A stretch of 63,444 nt of DNA from Thalassovita aquimarina (lineage in GTDB: Bacteria; Pseudomonadota; Alphaproteobacteria; Rhodobacterales; Rhodobacteraceae), in contig NZ_JADMKU010000023.1 of the NCBI RefSeq assembly GCF_018219815.1, positions 1-63,444 of the forward strand. The letters are read 5' to 3'. A program made the position numbers and the translations under genes. Positions 9,294 through 18,204 of the stretch are shown here, piece after piece; position 1 is the first letter of the stretch, and every line of letters begins with the position of its first letter. A model generated the notes under the pieces. It did no database searches, was not told where the DNA came from, and saw only the letters and a list, made by a program, of their open reading frames with translations.

Positions 9294-9611
9294 TCACCCC
9301 GCAGGCACCCGGATCACCGCCCCGTCCAGATCGGGCGACACCTGCACCTGGCAGGCCAGACGGCTGCAATCCTGCCGTTCGGTTTCGGCGAATTCCAGCA
9401 TGTCATCCTCATGGGACATGGGCGCGCCCAGCTTGTCGAACAGATCCTGCGGCAGGACGACGTGGCAGGTGGCGCAGGCCAGCGACCCGTTGCATTCGGC
9501 AGTAATCCCGATGACGCCGCTGTTCACCGCATTTTCCATCAGGCTCAACCCGTTCTTGGCCTCGACCGGCTTTTCGCTGCCATCGGGTTGGATGAATGTA
9601 ATCCTGGTCAT
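9294..9611 (-). CDS. [2Fe-2S] ferredoxin, adrenodoxin/ISC-like
   Basis: A 105-residue electron carrier. Cluster ligands are visible as C-x5-C-x2-C in ECNGSLACATCHV plus a downstream Cys in RLACQ, the adrenodoxin-type pattern. GGAGG lies directly before the ATG at 9611, which rules out the longer reading from 9656. It is a single gene, not in an isc cluster, so it may feed a cytochrome P450 or ring-hydroxylating enzyme elsewhere. Confidence 0.9.
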   Translation of the reverse strand: MTRITFIQPDGSEKPVEAKNGLSLMENAVNSGVIGITAECNGSLACATCHVVLPQDLFDKLGAPMSHEDDMLEFAETERQDCSRLACQVQVSPDLDGAVIRVPAG

Positions 9612-9699
9612 GTTTCCTCCGTTCAGGCTGACCCAATTGCGATCGCGACGGACCATAAGAAAACGGAAACATTGAGCAATGCGATGGATTGAATGATTT

Positions 9700-9718
9700 G
9701 GATCGAAATATTCGATCC
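9700..9718. promoter_or_regulatory. Perfect 8-bp dyad upstream of the ferredoxin gene
   Basis: GGATCGAA and TTCGATCC are perfect inverted arms around ATA, 89 bases before the ferredoxin start. This has the look of a dimeric repressor operator (TetR or Rrf2 size), but no known motif was matched. Confidence 0.35.
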
Positions 9719-9746
9719 GCCCAGAGAACCACTTCGGAACAAACGA

Positions 9747-9772
9747 AAACGGGGCCCGCCGGGCCCCGTTTC
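9747..9772 (-). terminator. Terminator of the bioMNY operon
   Basis: A 9-bp stem (ACGGGGCCC with GGGCCCCGT, 9749-9769) and a 3-base loop are followed on the minus strand by TTTTCGTTT. It lies 20 bases after bioY. Confidence 0.85.
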
Positions 9773-9792
9773 ATCCGTGTTTCAGGCGCCGA

Positions 9793-10332
9793 TCAGGCCT
9801 GCAGCAGCCCCGGGCGGGCCTTTTGCAGCCCCTGGGTGATCAACCCGGCCAACACGCATTTCAGCACATCCCCCGGTATGAAGGGCGTCGCCAGCAGCGA
9901 TGCCTCGACCAAGGTCTTGTCCAGCTTCACCGCCATGCCGGCGATGCCGAGGATGTTCATCACCACGACGCCGCCGATCAGCGCCGCCACCGACGGGAAA
10001 ATCCAGCCGCCGCGATCACGCCAGGCCTGCGCCAGCGCCCCGGTGACGAATGCCGCCACGGGGAACCCGATCAGGTAACCGACGGTCACGCCGTTGAACA
10101 CGCCCAGACCGCCGCGGCCGCCCGCCAGAAGCGGCAGCCCAAGCGCGACGAGGCCGAGAAACAGCAGCACCGCCAGCGTGCCGCGCTTTGCGCCCAGAAC
10201 GGTGCCGCACAGCATGATGCCAAGCGATTGCGCTGAAATCGGCACGCCGCTGGCCAAGGTGAATTTCGGGATCAGCCCGAGCGCGGCAATCAGCGCCGCG
10301 AACAGGGCAATCAGGGTCAAGTTGCGTTCCAT
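9793..10332 (-). CDS. bioY: Biotin transporter S component BioY
   Basis: A 179-residue integral membrane protein with about six helices that binds biotin as the substrate-specific unit of an ECF transporter. Family segments are visible (KFTLASGVPISAQSLGIML near the N terminus and GVFNGVTVGYLIGFPVAAF in the middle). It is the last gene of bioM-bioN-bioY, 34 bases after bioN. With BioM and BioN it forms the full high-affinity biotin importer. Confidence 0.95.
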   Translation of the reverse strand: MERNLTLIALFAALIAALGLIPKFTLASGVPISAQSLGIMLCGTVLGAKRGTLAVLLFLGLVALGLPLLAGGRGGLGVFNGVTVGYLIGFPVAAFVTGALAQAWRDRGGWIFPSVAALIGGVVVMNILGIAGMAVKLDKTLVEASLLATPFIPGDVLKCVLAGLITQGLQKARPGLLQA

Positions 10333-10366
10333 AGCAGGGGTCCTTCCGTGAGATTCTATTAGCTTA

Positions 10367-10966
10367 TCATAGTCCGCCGCTGCGCGCCTTCAGCGCCTCG
10401 GCCACCCGGTCGGCATCGTCCACCGCCAGCAGTGCGATGGGCAGCACCAGCCGCCAGCCGGGCCGTTTCACGCTGCGCGCGCGCCACGCTTCGATCAGCC
10501 GCGCGCCCTTCTGCGCCAGAACCGGGGTGAACCGGATCACCAGCGCCACCGCCAGCGCCAGCCGCCGCCGCGCCCGTTCCGACACGCCGATCCGGGCCAG
10601 CATCCGTTCAATCACCGCAAGCATGTCGTCGAGCCGCGTCGTCATCGTCACCAGATTGGCCAGCCCCACCGCCGCGATCAGCCGCAGCACCACGATCGCC
10701 CCTTCGGCCCATTCACGGATCGCAAGGTGATAGGCCAGAATGATCAGCGCCATCCAGAACACCGGCCGCATCATCCGCAATCCCTGCCGCGCGAAACGCA
10801 TCCCGCCAATGCCATAGGCCACGGCCACCGCACCGGTCACCGCCAACGCCGCCGCGACGGTATCGAGGTAAAACACCGCGAAGGTGAACAGGCACAGCGC
10901 CAACAACTTGCCCCCGGCGGGCAAGGCGTGAAACGGTGTGCGGTATTCAGAGGTCAGCGAAATCAT
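10367..10966 (-). CDS. bioN: ECF transporter T component BioN
   Basis: A 199-residue transmembrane coupling protein. It carries two Ala-Arg-Ser motifs (AWRARS and ALKARS near the C terminus), the coupling signatures by which T components bind the ATPase. The ATG at 10966 overlaps the end of bioM by 20 bases, which points to coupled translation; a longer reading frame starting inside bioM is not used. Confidence 0.93.
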   Translation of the reverse strand: MISLTSEYRTPFHALPAGGKLLALCLFTFAVFYLDTVAAALAVTGAVAVAYGIGGMRFARQGLRMMRPVFWMALIILAYHLAIREWAEGAIVVLRLIAAVGLANLVTMTTRLDDMLAVIERMLARIGVSERARRRLALAVALVIRFTPVLAQKGARLIEAWRARSVKRPGWRLVLPIALLAVDDADRVAEALKARSGGL

Positions 10967-11681
10967 CGCGCCCTCCCCTGTCGCGCATTTCCGCCTCATA
11001 GACGGGCAATACGGCATCCGGCCTGCCGTCCATGCGAATTGTGCCCTGATCCAGCCAGACCACCCGGTCATAGCCCCGGATACTGTCGAGGTCATGAGTG
11101 ATATGGACCAGCCCCGGATCCAGCGCGTCGAGGTAGCGGCTCAACCGTACGGTCGTGGCAAGGTCGAGCCCGGCAAAGGGTTCGTCGAGCACGATCAGCT
11201 TGGGCGCCATCACCAGCACCGCCATCAGGCAGACCAGGTGCCGCTGCCCTTGGCTCAGCCCGTGGATGGGCCGGTCGTACCAGTCCGGCCGGTTGAACCG
11301 GGCGAGGATGTCCAGCGCCCGTTGCCGTGCCGCGGCCTTGTCCAGCCCCTGCGAGGTCAGGCCGAATCCCAGCTCCTCGCCAACGGTGGGGAAAATGATC
11401 TGATGATCGGGATTCTGGAACAGGATGCCGACGGTCGACAGCGCCGCCTTGCGGTCGGTGGCGACCTCGACACCGCCCACCGTGATCGTGCCCGCATCCG
11501 GGGCGGCCAGCCCGGCGATGAGCCGCGCCATCTGGGTCTTGCCCGACCCGTTGCGTCCGATGATGCCGACGCGGTGGTCCGACAAGTCAAGGTTCAGCCC
11601 GGCAAAGACCTGATGCCCTTCGCGGGCATAGGACAGGTCGCGCATAATCACGCTGCATATTTCCGATGCTGGCTGCTGCAT
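10947..11681 (-). CDS. bioM: Biotin ECF transporter ATPase BioM
   Basis: A 244-residue ABC ATPase that energises biotin uptake. Walker A is GRNGSGKTQ, Walker B KLIVLDEPFAGLD, and the H-loop lies in HITHDLDSI. The signature loop LSQGQRHLV departs from the usual LSGGQ, which is common in ECF ATPases. It is the first gene of the operon. No BioR-type TTATMKATAA box was seen ahead of it. Confidence 0.93.
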   Translation of the reverse strand: MQQPASEICSVIMRDLSYAREGHQVFAGLNLDLSDHRVGIIGRNGSGKTQMARLIAGLAAPDAGTITVGGVEVATDRKAALSTVGILFQNPDHQIIFPTVGEELGFGLTSQGLDKAAARQRALDILARFNRPDWYDRPIHGLSQGQRHLVCLMAVLVMAPKLIVLDEPFAGLDLATTVRLSRYLDALDPGLVHITHDLDSIRGYDRVVWLDQGTIRMDGRPDAVLPVYEAEMRDRGGRDDFADL

Positions 11682-11783
11682 GGCGGCGCCCCGTCCGTTT
11701 CACTGGCCGAGGGGCATACAGTTAAAATCCCCCGCAAACAAGCGACGCTGCGACAGCGCGCTTCGCGGGGAAGGCCCGACGCC

Positions 11784-11812
11784 TAAACAAAAGCGCATTT
11801 TGTCCGTATGAT
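11784..11812 (+). promoter_or_regulatory. Promoter of the candidate small RNA
   Basis: TAAACA (11784-11789) and TATGAT (11807-11812) are 17 bases apart, matching the sigma-70 -35 and -10 at four and five of six positions. Transcription would begin near 11819. Confidence 0.5.
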
Positions 11813-11818
11813 TAAGAT

Positions 11819-11938
11819 ACAGATGATCGCTCCATCGAGCCCACGCTTGCCGCGGTGGTTTATCCTCCTCCCTGGCCGCGGCCGGATCGATCTCTCCCCG
11901 TACGACTGGCCGCGCGACGTTTCGCGCGGTCTTTTTTT
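11819..11938 (+). ncRNA. Candidate CcsR/cuckoo-type small RNA with anti-Shine-Dalgarno loop
   Basis: A transcript of about 120 bases with no reading frame is bounded by a sigma-70-like promoter and a strong terminator. A 7-bp stem, GCCGCGG (11849-11855) with CCGCGGC (11876-11882), holds a 20-base loop containing CCTCCTCCC (11864-11872). That motif defines the CcsR or cuckoo RNAs of alphaproteobacteria, which are stress-induced in Rhodobacter sphaeroides. Known members are often next to a DUF1127 gene and may show two such loops; here there is one full motif and no DUF1127 gene, so this would be a lone, variant member. It lies divergent from bioM and upstream of the pirin gene. Confidence 0.55.
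11909..11938 (+). terminator. Rho-independent terminator of the small RNA
   Basis: An 8-bp stem CCGCGCGA (11910-11917) and TCGCGCGG (11922-11929) with loop CGTT is followed by TC and seven Ts. No plus-strand protein gene lies upstream of it, which is the main argument for a small RNA. Confidence 0.85.
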
Positions 11939-12104
11939 GCCACCGCAATCGCGCCGCCCGTTAGGTAGACCCGAGGATTGCGGCTGCGCCGGGCGCGATG
12001 GCCGGTGTCGCGCAGTCCCTGTGCGCGGCTGCCCGATGCGATGCCGGGCGTTTCACGCTATCTTCTTTGCAGACCCGACGTATGCGCAAAACAGGAGTTC
12101 GGTC
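11939..12104. other. Leader region of the pirin gene
   Basis: There are 166 bases between the small-RNA terminator and the pirin start. AGGAG precedes the ATG. Nothing else could be recognised. Confidence 0.4.
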
Positions 12105-13079
12105 ATGAGTTGGAATCCGACACAATCCCCCGAAGGTCCGGGCGGTACCGGAGCGAACGGCATCGACACCCTGATCGTCCCGCGCGCCCGCGACATCGGC
12201 GGTTTCGAGGTGCGGCGCGCCCTGCCCGCCCCGGCCCGCCAGATGGTCGGCCCGTTTATTTTCTTCGACCAGATGGGGCCGGCGGAATTCATCACGGATG
12301 GCGGCATCGACGTGCGCCCGCATCCGCATATCGGGTTGGGGACGGTCACCTATCTCTTCCAGGGCGAATTCGAACACCGTGACAGCCTCGGCACCCACCA
12401 GATGATCCATCCCGGCGAGGTGAACTGGATGCTGGCGGGCCGCGGCGTGACCCATTCCGAACGCACCAGCGCGCAAACACGGACTTCCCGGCACAAGCTG
12501 TTCGGCATCCAGACATGGGTTGCGCTGCCGGAGGACCGCGAGGATATGGCTCCGGATTTCGAGCATCACAAGCAGGACGCCCTGCCGGTGCTGGAGGATG
12601 ACGGCAGCCATGCGCGGCTGATCCTGGGGACCGCGTGGGGCGCGCGCGCGCCCGTCACGATGCAGTCGGAAATCTTCTATGCCGACGTGACCCTTGCCCC
12701 GGGCGGCCAGCTGCCCTTGCCTGACGATCACGAAGACCGCGGCCTCTATATCACCGAAGGATCGGTCGAAATCGCCGGGGAACGCTTCGAAGCCGGGCGC
12801 ATGATGGTGTTCCGCCCCGGCGACCGGATCAGCGTCAAGGCGGGGCCGCAGGGCGCCCGGCTGATGGCCCTGGGCGGTGAAACACTGAACGGCCCGCGCT
12901 ACATCTGGTGGAATTTCGTGTCTTCGTCACCCGAACGGATCGAAGCGGCCAAGGCGGCGTGGAAGGCGGCGGACTGGGAAACGGGGCCGTTTCGGCTGCC
13001 GCCGGGCGACAGCGACGAATTCATTCCGATCACCAAGGAAATGGACCGGATGAAGATCAAGAAACGGCCGCGCCCCTAG
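12105..13079 (+). CDS. Pirin family protein
   Basis: A 324-residue bicupin protein. The N-terminal cupin shows the metal-binding pattern of pirins: HPHIGL for the first two histidines and THSER for the later His and Glu. Bacterial pirins act as metal-dependent dioxygenases (quercetinase) or as regulators of central metabolism. The start at 12105 follows AGGAG; the open frame extends upstream through the small RNA, but those residues have no cupin character. The C terminus is basic (MKIKKRPRP). Confidence 0.9.
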   Translation: MSWNPTQSPEGPGGTGANGIDTLIVPRARDIGGFEVRRALPAPARQMVGPFIFFDQMGPAEFITDGGIDVRPHPHIGLGTVTYLFQGEFEHRDSLGTHQMIHPGEVNWMLAGRGVTHSERTSAQTRTSRHKLFGIQTWVALPEDREDMAPDFEHHKQDALPVLEDDGSHARLILGTAWGARAPVTMQSEIFYADVTLAPGGQLPLPDDHEDRGLYITEGSVEIAGERFEAGRMMVFRPGDRISVKAGPQGARLMALGGETLNGPRYIWWNFVSSSPERIEAAKAAWKAADWETGPFRLPPGDSDEFIPITKEMDRMKIKKRPRP

Positions 13080-13117
13080 GGTATGGCAGCAAGGACGCCG
13101 ACGGACCGGCGGCATGA

Positions 13118-13423
13118 TCAGCGATACGCCTTGCGCGCAAGTTCGATCCGCGTCTCCATCATCGATATGTCCTTGAGGATATCGCGGCGGCGGACGCGGT
13201 CGCCGGTTTCGCGCAATTCCTCGCGCAGTTTCTGCAATTCGCGTGACACGCTGACGAATTCCGGCACCCCGCCCGCTTCCTTCACCAGCCGGTTCAGCAG
13301 CGCGTTTTCGGGGTCGTCGCAACTGGGCAAGGGTTTGCCCGCCCCTTCGAGATTGTCGAAGGCGCCCTCGGCTTCGGCCTGTTCGATCTTGGCGTTGATC
13401 AGGTCAATCAGCGGGTGGTCCAT
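13118..13423 (-). CDS. DUF1992 (DnaJ-homologue C28) domain protein
   Basis: A 101-residue protein made almost entirely of the DUF1992 domain. Its pattern is visible as an early acidic IEQAEAEGAF, then GAGKPL, then a long helical region. Function is unknown; the domain also occurs in DNAJC28 of eukaryotes. The gene converges on the pirin gene and is 70 bases downstream of the GlxA-type regulator. The start at 13423 has a weak ribosome site. Confidence 0.8.
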   Translation of the reverse strand: MDHPLIDLINAKIEQAEAEGAFDNLEGAGKPLPSCDDPENALLNRLVKEAGGVPEFVSVSRELQKLREELRETGDRVRRRDILKDISMMETRIELARKAYR

Positions 13424-13492
13424 GCGGGAATGATACCGCTGCAGCGGCCGATTGAAAACACGCGGCGGTCCGGCAACCGGACGCAACCGTGA

Positions 13493-14440
13493 TCAGCCCC
13501 TTTGCGCCATCCCGCGCAACCCGAAACGGCGCCGATAGTCACCGGCGGAAAGGCCGGTGACCGCCTTGAAAACACGGGCAAAGGCCGACGGATCGGCATA
13601 GCCCACATCCCACGCGATCTGCGACACCGGCAAGCGGCTGCGTTCCAGCAGCCCGCGCGCCTTTTCCACCCGCAACTGCTGCAGATAGGCCGAGGGCGAC
13701 AGCCCGGTCGCCGCTTGGAAACGGCGCAGGAAGGTTCGTGCGCTCAGCCCGGCGTGCGCGGCCATGTCGTCAACCGTCACCGCGTCTCCGACGCGCGTTT
13801 CCAGCCAGGTCTGAACCTGCAGGATCGCCGCCTCGCCATGCTGGCGCCGGGGCCGGAAACTGCGATAATTGCGCTGTTCGCGGCCCGACGGATCGACCAG
13901 CAAGTGCCGCGAGACCTGAGACACCAGGTGCGGGCCGCCCCACAACCCGACCAGGAACAATCCCAGATCGAGCCAAGCCATCAAACCGCCCGCCGTCACG
14001 ATGTCGTGGTCATCGACCAGGATCAGTTCGGGGAACAACCGGGCCGTTGGGAATGTATCGCGGAACTCGTCTTCCAGCGCCCAATGGGTGGTGGCCGAAC
14101 GCCCGTCCAGAAGCCCCGCATGCCCCAGCCAGAACGCCCCGGCGCAGACCGAACAGGCCCGCGCGCCGCGCCGGTGCTGATCCGCGGCCCACCGCACCAG
14201 CGGATGATCGGGCGCGCCGCGCGCGCCCTCCAGGTTGGGCGGGAAGAGGAACGCATCGAATGGCTGCGCCACCGGATCCGCGACCGTGGTCACCACGATC
14301 CTGCCCTGCCCTTCGGCATAGCGATTGGCGACCTTGAACAGGTCGCTTAGCCCATACAGGGCGGCGGCCTGCGCCCCGGGATAATCCACCAGCGCAATGT
14401 TTTGATCAGATTTTGGCGCGTTCTGCATAGCATTGGTCAT
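13493..14440 (-). CDS. GlxA-type transcriptional regulator (DJ-1/PfpI plus AraC helix-turn-helix)
   Basis: A 315-residue regulator. Residues about 10-190 form a DJ-1/PfpI-like domain with the nucleophile-elbow cysteine in SVCAGAFWLG, used here for sensing. The C-terminal 100 residues form an AraC DNA-binding domain (VDDMAAHAGLSARTFLRRFQ and ISQIAWDVGYADPSAFARVF-like segments). It diverges from the isochorismatase-like gene by 65 bases and probably controls it, as is usual for this pair. The ATG at 14440 is preferred to the TTG at 14449. Confidence 0.88.
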   Translation of the reverse strand: MTNAMQNAPKSDQNIALVDYPGAQAAALYGLSDLFKVANRYAEGQGRIVVTTVADPVAQPFDAFLFPPNLEGARGAPDHPLVRWAADQHRRGARACSVCAGAFWLGHAGLLDGRSATTHWALEDEFRDTFPTARLFPELILVDDHDIVTAGGLMAWLDLGLFLVGLWGGPHLVSQVSRHLLVDPSGREQRNYRSFRPRRQHGEAAILQVQTWLETRVGDAVTVDDMAAHAGLSARTFLRRFQAATGLSPSAYLQQLRVEKARGLLERSRLPVSQIAWDVGYADPSAFARVFKAVTGLSAGDYRRRFGLRGMAQRG

Positions 14441-14505
14441 ATTCGCCAATCGGCCTGACGGTCAAGCGCGGGCATAATTGCCGATATGTTGGAAAGGAGC
14501 CGATG

Positions 14506-15054
14506 ATGAGTAAAACCGCCCTGATCCTGGTGGATATCCAGAACGACTATTTCGCAACCGGGGCATGGCCCGTCGCCCTGATGAACGAGGTCGCCGAAAA
14601 CGCCGCCCACCTGCTGGCGCATGCCCGCGCGACCGGTATGACGGTGGTCCATATCCGGCACGAAACGCCGCCCGGCGCGCCGTTTTTCCAGCCCGGCACG
14701 GAAGGGGCGGAAATTCATACCCGAGTCGCCCCGGCCGGAAACGAAACGGTGCTGACCAAGCACCGCCCCAACAGTTTCCATGAAACCGAGCTGCTGGACC
14801 TGCTGCGCGAAGCCGGGACCGAAACGCTGATCATCTGCGGCGCGCAAAGCCAGATGTGCATCGACGCCACGACGCGGGCGGCGGTGGATTACGGATTTAA
14901 GGTGATCCTGCCGCATGACGCCTGCGGCGCGAAAGAGGCCACTTTCGGCGACATCACCGTGCCGCCCGAACTGGTGCAGGCCGCCTTCATGGCGCCGCTG
15001 GCGGCGTCCTATGCCAAGGTGGCGGCGACCGAAGATGTTCTGACGCTGATCTGA
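14506..15054 (+). CDS. Cysteine hydrolase of the isochorismatase superfamily
   Basis: A 182-residue enzyme with the complete triad of the family: Asp in LVDIQNDYF, Lys in TKHRPNSF and Cys in QSQMCIDATTRAAVDYG. Related enzymes hydrolyse nicotinamide, peroxyureidoacrylate or other amides. AAGGAG fits the second of two adjacent ATGs (14506) better than 14503. It diverges from the GlxA-type regulator, so expression is likely induced by its substrate. Confidence 0.87.
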   Translation: MSKTALILVDIQNDYFATGAWPVALMNEVAENAAHLLAHARATGMTVVHIRHETPPGAPFFQPGTEGAEIHTRVAPAGNETVLTKHRPNSFHETELLDLLREAGTETLIICGAQSQMCIDATTRAAVDYGFKVILPHDACGAKEATFGDITVPPELVQAAFMAPLAASYAKVAATEDVLTLI

Positions 15055-15080
15055 CACACCACGCCGCATGGCCCAAATAA

Positions 15081-15110
15081 AAAACGCGCGCGGGAGACCG
15101 CGCGCGTTTT
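15081..15110. terminator. Bidirectional terminator
   Basis: A 13-bp perfect stem with a GAGA loop has A-runs on one side and T-runs on the other (AAAACGCGCGCGG with its complement). It separates the convergent isochorismatase and 5'-nucleotidase genes and should work both ways. Confidence 0.92.
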
Positions 15111-15129
15111 CATATTGGCCGGGCCGCAG

Positions 15130-16689
15130 TTACTTCGCGGTGATCCGGCCGTCTTTGTAAGGTTTGAACGGGCTGTGCTTGGCGATGTATTCGGCGGTCA
15201 CATCGGCCAGGTCGGGGCCGAAATCGTAGACGTTCATCGCATCGCGGAACATCCCGTAACCGTCACCGCCATTGCGGACGAAGTTGTTCGACACCACGCC
15301 ATAGACCTTTTCCATCTGCAACGGTTCGCCGCCGACCATCACGTCGGAAATCCGGCTGCCCGCAGGCTGCGACTTGTCGAAGGCAAAGGTCATCCCCGCC
15401 ACCTGGGGGAACCGGCCGGCGCCGTCCTCGATCTGGCTGACGCCGTTTTCAAGCGCCTCCAGGATCGTCGCGCCGGTGACTTGGAAGGTCGACAACGTGT
15501 TCTGGAATGGCAGCACGGTCAACACTTCGCCCATCGTCACCGGCCCCGCGTCGATCGAGGCGCGGATGCCCCCGCCATTCTGGATCGCGATCTCGATGCC
15601 CTGATCCTTCACCCGGTCCAGCATCGCGTCGGCAATCAGGTTGCCCATCGCGCATTCCACCGCGCGGCATTCCGTTTTCACGCCGATGATTTCCTCGGCG
15701 GTTTCGGCGACGACCTTGTTGCGGATTTCCTCCAGCGGAATGGCGGCCTCGGTGATGCGGGCCTTGGTGGCTTCTTCCTCGGCCACGCTGGCATCCATGA
15801 TGATCGGCTCGCCCTTGGCCTCCACGACCTTGCCGGCATCATCGAAGGTGACGTTCAATTCACCGAGGAACTTGCCATAGGCATACGCCGATACGATCGC
15901 CGTGTCGCCCACCATCGTCGGGTACGGCCCTTCGGCCCGGTCTGAGGTGTTGGAAAGATAGGTGTTGGAATGGCCGCCGACGATCACGTCCACGCCGGTG
16001 GTGCCGGCAGCGACCTTCTGGTCGACGTGATAGCCCGAATGCGACAGCACGATGATCTTGTTGACGCCCATTTCGGTCAGCTTGTCGACCTCGCCCTGCA
16101 CCGCCTGCACCGGATCGGTGAAGATGATGTTGGGGCCCGGGCTGGACAGTTCGGGGGTGTCGTGCGGGGTCAGGCCGATCAGTCCCAGCTTTTCGCCGCC
16201 GCGTTCGATCACCATCGATTTCGCCAGCTTGCCGGCAAGCATTTCCTCGCCCGACACGTCGGCATTGGACATCAGGACCGGGAAATCGACCGCGTCCATG
16301 AAACCGCGCAGGACCTCGGGGCCGTCATCGAATTCGTGGTTGCCCACGGTCATCGCGTCATAGCGCATCTTGTTCATCATCTCGGCCGCCAGTTTACCCT
16401 TGTAGTAGGTGTAAAACAGCGTGCCCTGGAATTGATCGCCGCCATCGACCAGAATCGAATTGTTGCTCCGCGCCCGGGCCGCGTCGATCGCGGTCACCAG
16501 ACGCGCCGAACCGCCGAAGCACTTGCCTTCGGTGTTGTCTTCGGCCGAACAACCGGAATCATACTTGCTGATCGGTTCGAACCGGGCGTGAAAATCGTTG
16601 GTGTGCAGGATGGTCAGCGAATAGTCGGCCTGGACCATCCCGGCGGACAGCGCGACAACGGCTGCCCCAGACAGTAAACGAGCAAACAT
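15130..16689 (-). CDS. Secreted 5'-nucleotidase / UshA-type metallophosphatase
   Basis: A 519-residue periplasmic enzyme that removes phosphate from nucleotides. It opens with a signal peptide (cleavage near GMVQA). Its metallophosphatase domain has the metal motifs HTNDFHAR, DGGDQFQGT, GNHEFD, SHSGYH and GGHSN. The C-terminal substrate domain has QNGGGIRASI, VLPFQNTL and the nucleoside-binding SNNFVRNGGDGY. GGAGGTAA lies before the ATG. It probably gathers phosphate and nucleosides from outside nucleotides, which suits the nucleoside-salvage operon further right. Confidence 0.92.
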   Translation of the reverse strand: MFARLLSGAAVVALSAGMVQADYSLTILHTNDFHARFEPISKYDSGCSAEDNTEGKCFGGSARLVTAIDAARARSNNSILVDGGDQFQGTLFYTYYKGKLAAEMMNKMRYDAMTVGNHEFDDGPEVLRGFMDAVDFPVLMSNADVSGEEMLAGKLAKSMVIERGGEKLGLIGLTPHDTPELSSPGPNIIFTDPVQAVQGEVDKLTEMGVNKIIVLSHSGYHVDQKVAAGTTGVDVIVGGHSNTYLSNTSDRAEGPYPTMVGDTAIVSAYAYGKFLGELNVTFDDAGKVVEAKGEPIIMDASVAEEEATKARITEAAIPLEEIRNKVVAETAEEIIGVKTECRAVECAMGNLIADAMLDRVKDQGIEIAIQNGGGIRASIDAGPVTMGEVLTVLPFQNTLSTFQVTGATILEALENGVSQIEDGAGRFPQVAGMTFAFDKSQPAGSRISDVMVGGEPLQMEKVYGVVSNNFVRNGGDGYGMFRDAMNVYDFGPDLADVTAEYIAKHSPFKPYKDGRITAK

Positions 16690-16810
16690 TGGAAATTACC
16701 TCCATGGAGTCGAAATAAATGGATGCTGAGTGATCCAGTTGGCGTTTGTCAAACTCCATGTGACAGTTCGGGCGCTTGACCGGAGGTCACGTTGAAGGCA
16801 CAGAGCGCGC

Positions 16811-17149
16811 ATGCTGATTTTCAAAATATTCCGCGCCGATGAATGGCAGGACCTGGTCGATCAAGGCGAAACCGACGGCGCGGCCGTCGATGTCGCCGAT
16901 GGCTTCGTGCATTTTTCCACCGCCGGACAGGTGGCCGAAACCGCCGCGAAACATTTCGCAGGCGAAGACGGGCTGGTTCTGCTGGCGCTTGAAAGCGAAA
17001 CCTTGGGCGAGGCCCTGAAATGGGAAGCGTCGCGCGGCAACGCGCTGTTCCCGCATCTCTACCGCAAACTGCGCTTCGAGGATGTGCTGTGGTCCAAACC
17101 GCTGCCACTGTTTGAAGGCGAACACCAGTTTCCCGAGGGCGTGTTATGA
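16811..17149 (+). CDS. DUF952 family protein
   Basis: A 112-residue protein of the DUF952 fold (related to ADP-ribosyltransferase-like small domains). Typical features are FKIFRADEW near the start, the conserved FVHFST and the C-terminal [13 protein letters not shown]. It overlaps pyrD by four bases (ATGA). Function unknown. Confidence 0.85.
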   Translation: MLIFKIFRADEWQDLVDQGETDGAAVDVADGFVHFSTAGQVAETAAKHFAGEDGLVLLALESETLGEALKWEASRGNALFPHLYRKLRFEDVLWSKPLPLFEGEHQFPEGVL

Positions 17150-18204
17150 ATCTGATCGAAAAACTGGGACTGACCGCGCTGCACCGGATCGATCCCGAAA
17201 CTGCGCATGGGCTGGCGATCAAGGCTCTGCGATTGGGGGCAACCCCGCTGCCCGGGCTGGTCACCTCGCCCCGGCTTCGTACGCGGGTTGCGGGGCTGAG
17301 CATGACCAACCCGGTGGGACTTGCCGCCGGGTTCGACAAGAACGCCAGCGCGCTGCTGCCGCTGTCGCGGGCCGGTTTCGGTTTCGTCGAGGTCGGCGCC
17401 GCCACGCCCCGGCCGCAGCCGGGCAATCCGAAACCGCGACTGTTCCGGCTGTCCGAAGACCGCGCCGCGATCAACCGGTTCGGCTTCAACAATGACGGCA
17501 TGGAAAAGATCGGCGCGCGGCTGGCCAAGCGCCCGCGCGACATGGTTCTGGGCCTGAACCTTGGTGCAAACAAAGACAGCGACGACCGCGCCGGAGATTT
17601 CGCCCGGGTGCTGACCCATTGCGGTGCGCATCTGGATTTCGCCACCGTCAACGTGTCCTCGCCCAACACCGAGAAACTGCGCGACCTGCAGGGCGCGGCG
17701 GCGCTGACCGGGCTTCTGTCCGGCGTGATCGAGGCGCGCAACGCGCTGGAACACCCGATCCCGGTGTTCTTGAAAATCGCCCCCGACCTGACCGACGCGG
17801 AAATCGGCGACATCGCCGAAGTGGCCCTGTCCACCGGCATCGACGCGGTGATCGCCACCAACACCACGCTGGACCGGACCGGGCTGCATGGCCCGCACGC
17901 GAATGAGGCCGGCGGGCTGTCCGGCGCGCCCTTGTTCGAAAAATCCACCCGGGTTCTGGCGAAAATGTCGCAACGGCTCGACGGGCGGTTGCCGCTGATC
18001 GGTGTCGGCGGCATTTCCAGCGCCGAGGACGCCTATGCCAAGATCCGCGCCGGGGCCTCTGCGGTCCAGCTTTACACCGCGATGATCTATCACGGGCTGA
18101 GCCTGGGGTCCGAGATCGCCCGCGGCCTCGACCGGCTGCTGGACCGCGACGGTTTCAGCAATGTGGCCGACGCGGTGGGCACCAAAAGGGAGGACTGGCT
18201 ATGA
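17146..18204 (+). CDS. pyrD: Dihydroorotate dehydrogenase (quinone), class 2
   Basis: A 352-residue flavoprotein that oxidises dihydroorotate to orotate in pyrimidine synthesis and passes electrons to quinone. Class 2 marks are the N-terminal membrane-associating helices, the FMN site [12 protein letters not shown], the motif [20 protein letters not shown] and the catalytic loop NVSSPNT with Ser as base. The C terminus has [19 protein letters not shown] and [11 protein letters not shown]. It overlaps both neighbours by four bases, so the three genes form one tightly coupled operon. Confidence 0.97.
   Translation: MNLIEKLGLTALHRIDPETAHGLAIKALRLGATPLPGLVTSPRLRTRVAGLSMTNPVGLAAGFDKNASALLPLSRAGFGFVEVGAATPRPQPGNPKPRLFRLSEDRAAINRFGFNNDGMEKIGARLAKRPRDMVLGLNLGANKDSDDRAGDFARVLTHCGAHLDFATVNVSSPNTEKLRDLQGAAALTGLLSGVIEARNALEHPIPVFLKIAPDLTDAEIGDIAEVALSTGIDAVIATNTTLDRTGLHGPHANEAGGLSGAPLFEKSTRVLAKMSQRLDGRLPLIGVGGISSAEDAYAKIRAGASAVQLYTAMIYHGLSLGSEIARGLDRLLDRDGFSNVADAVGTKREDWL

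Noticed and set aside
11682-11783. BioR operator upstream of bioM
   Set aside because: No sequence close to TTATMKATAA was found here or between bioN and bioY.
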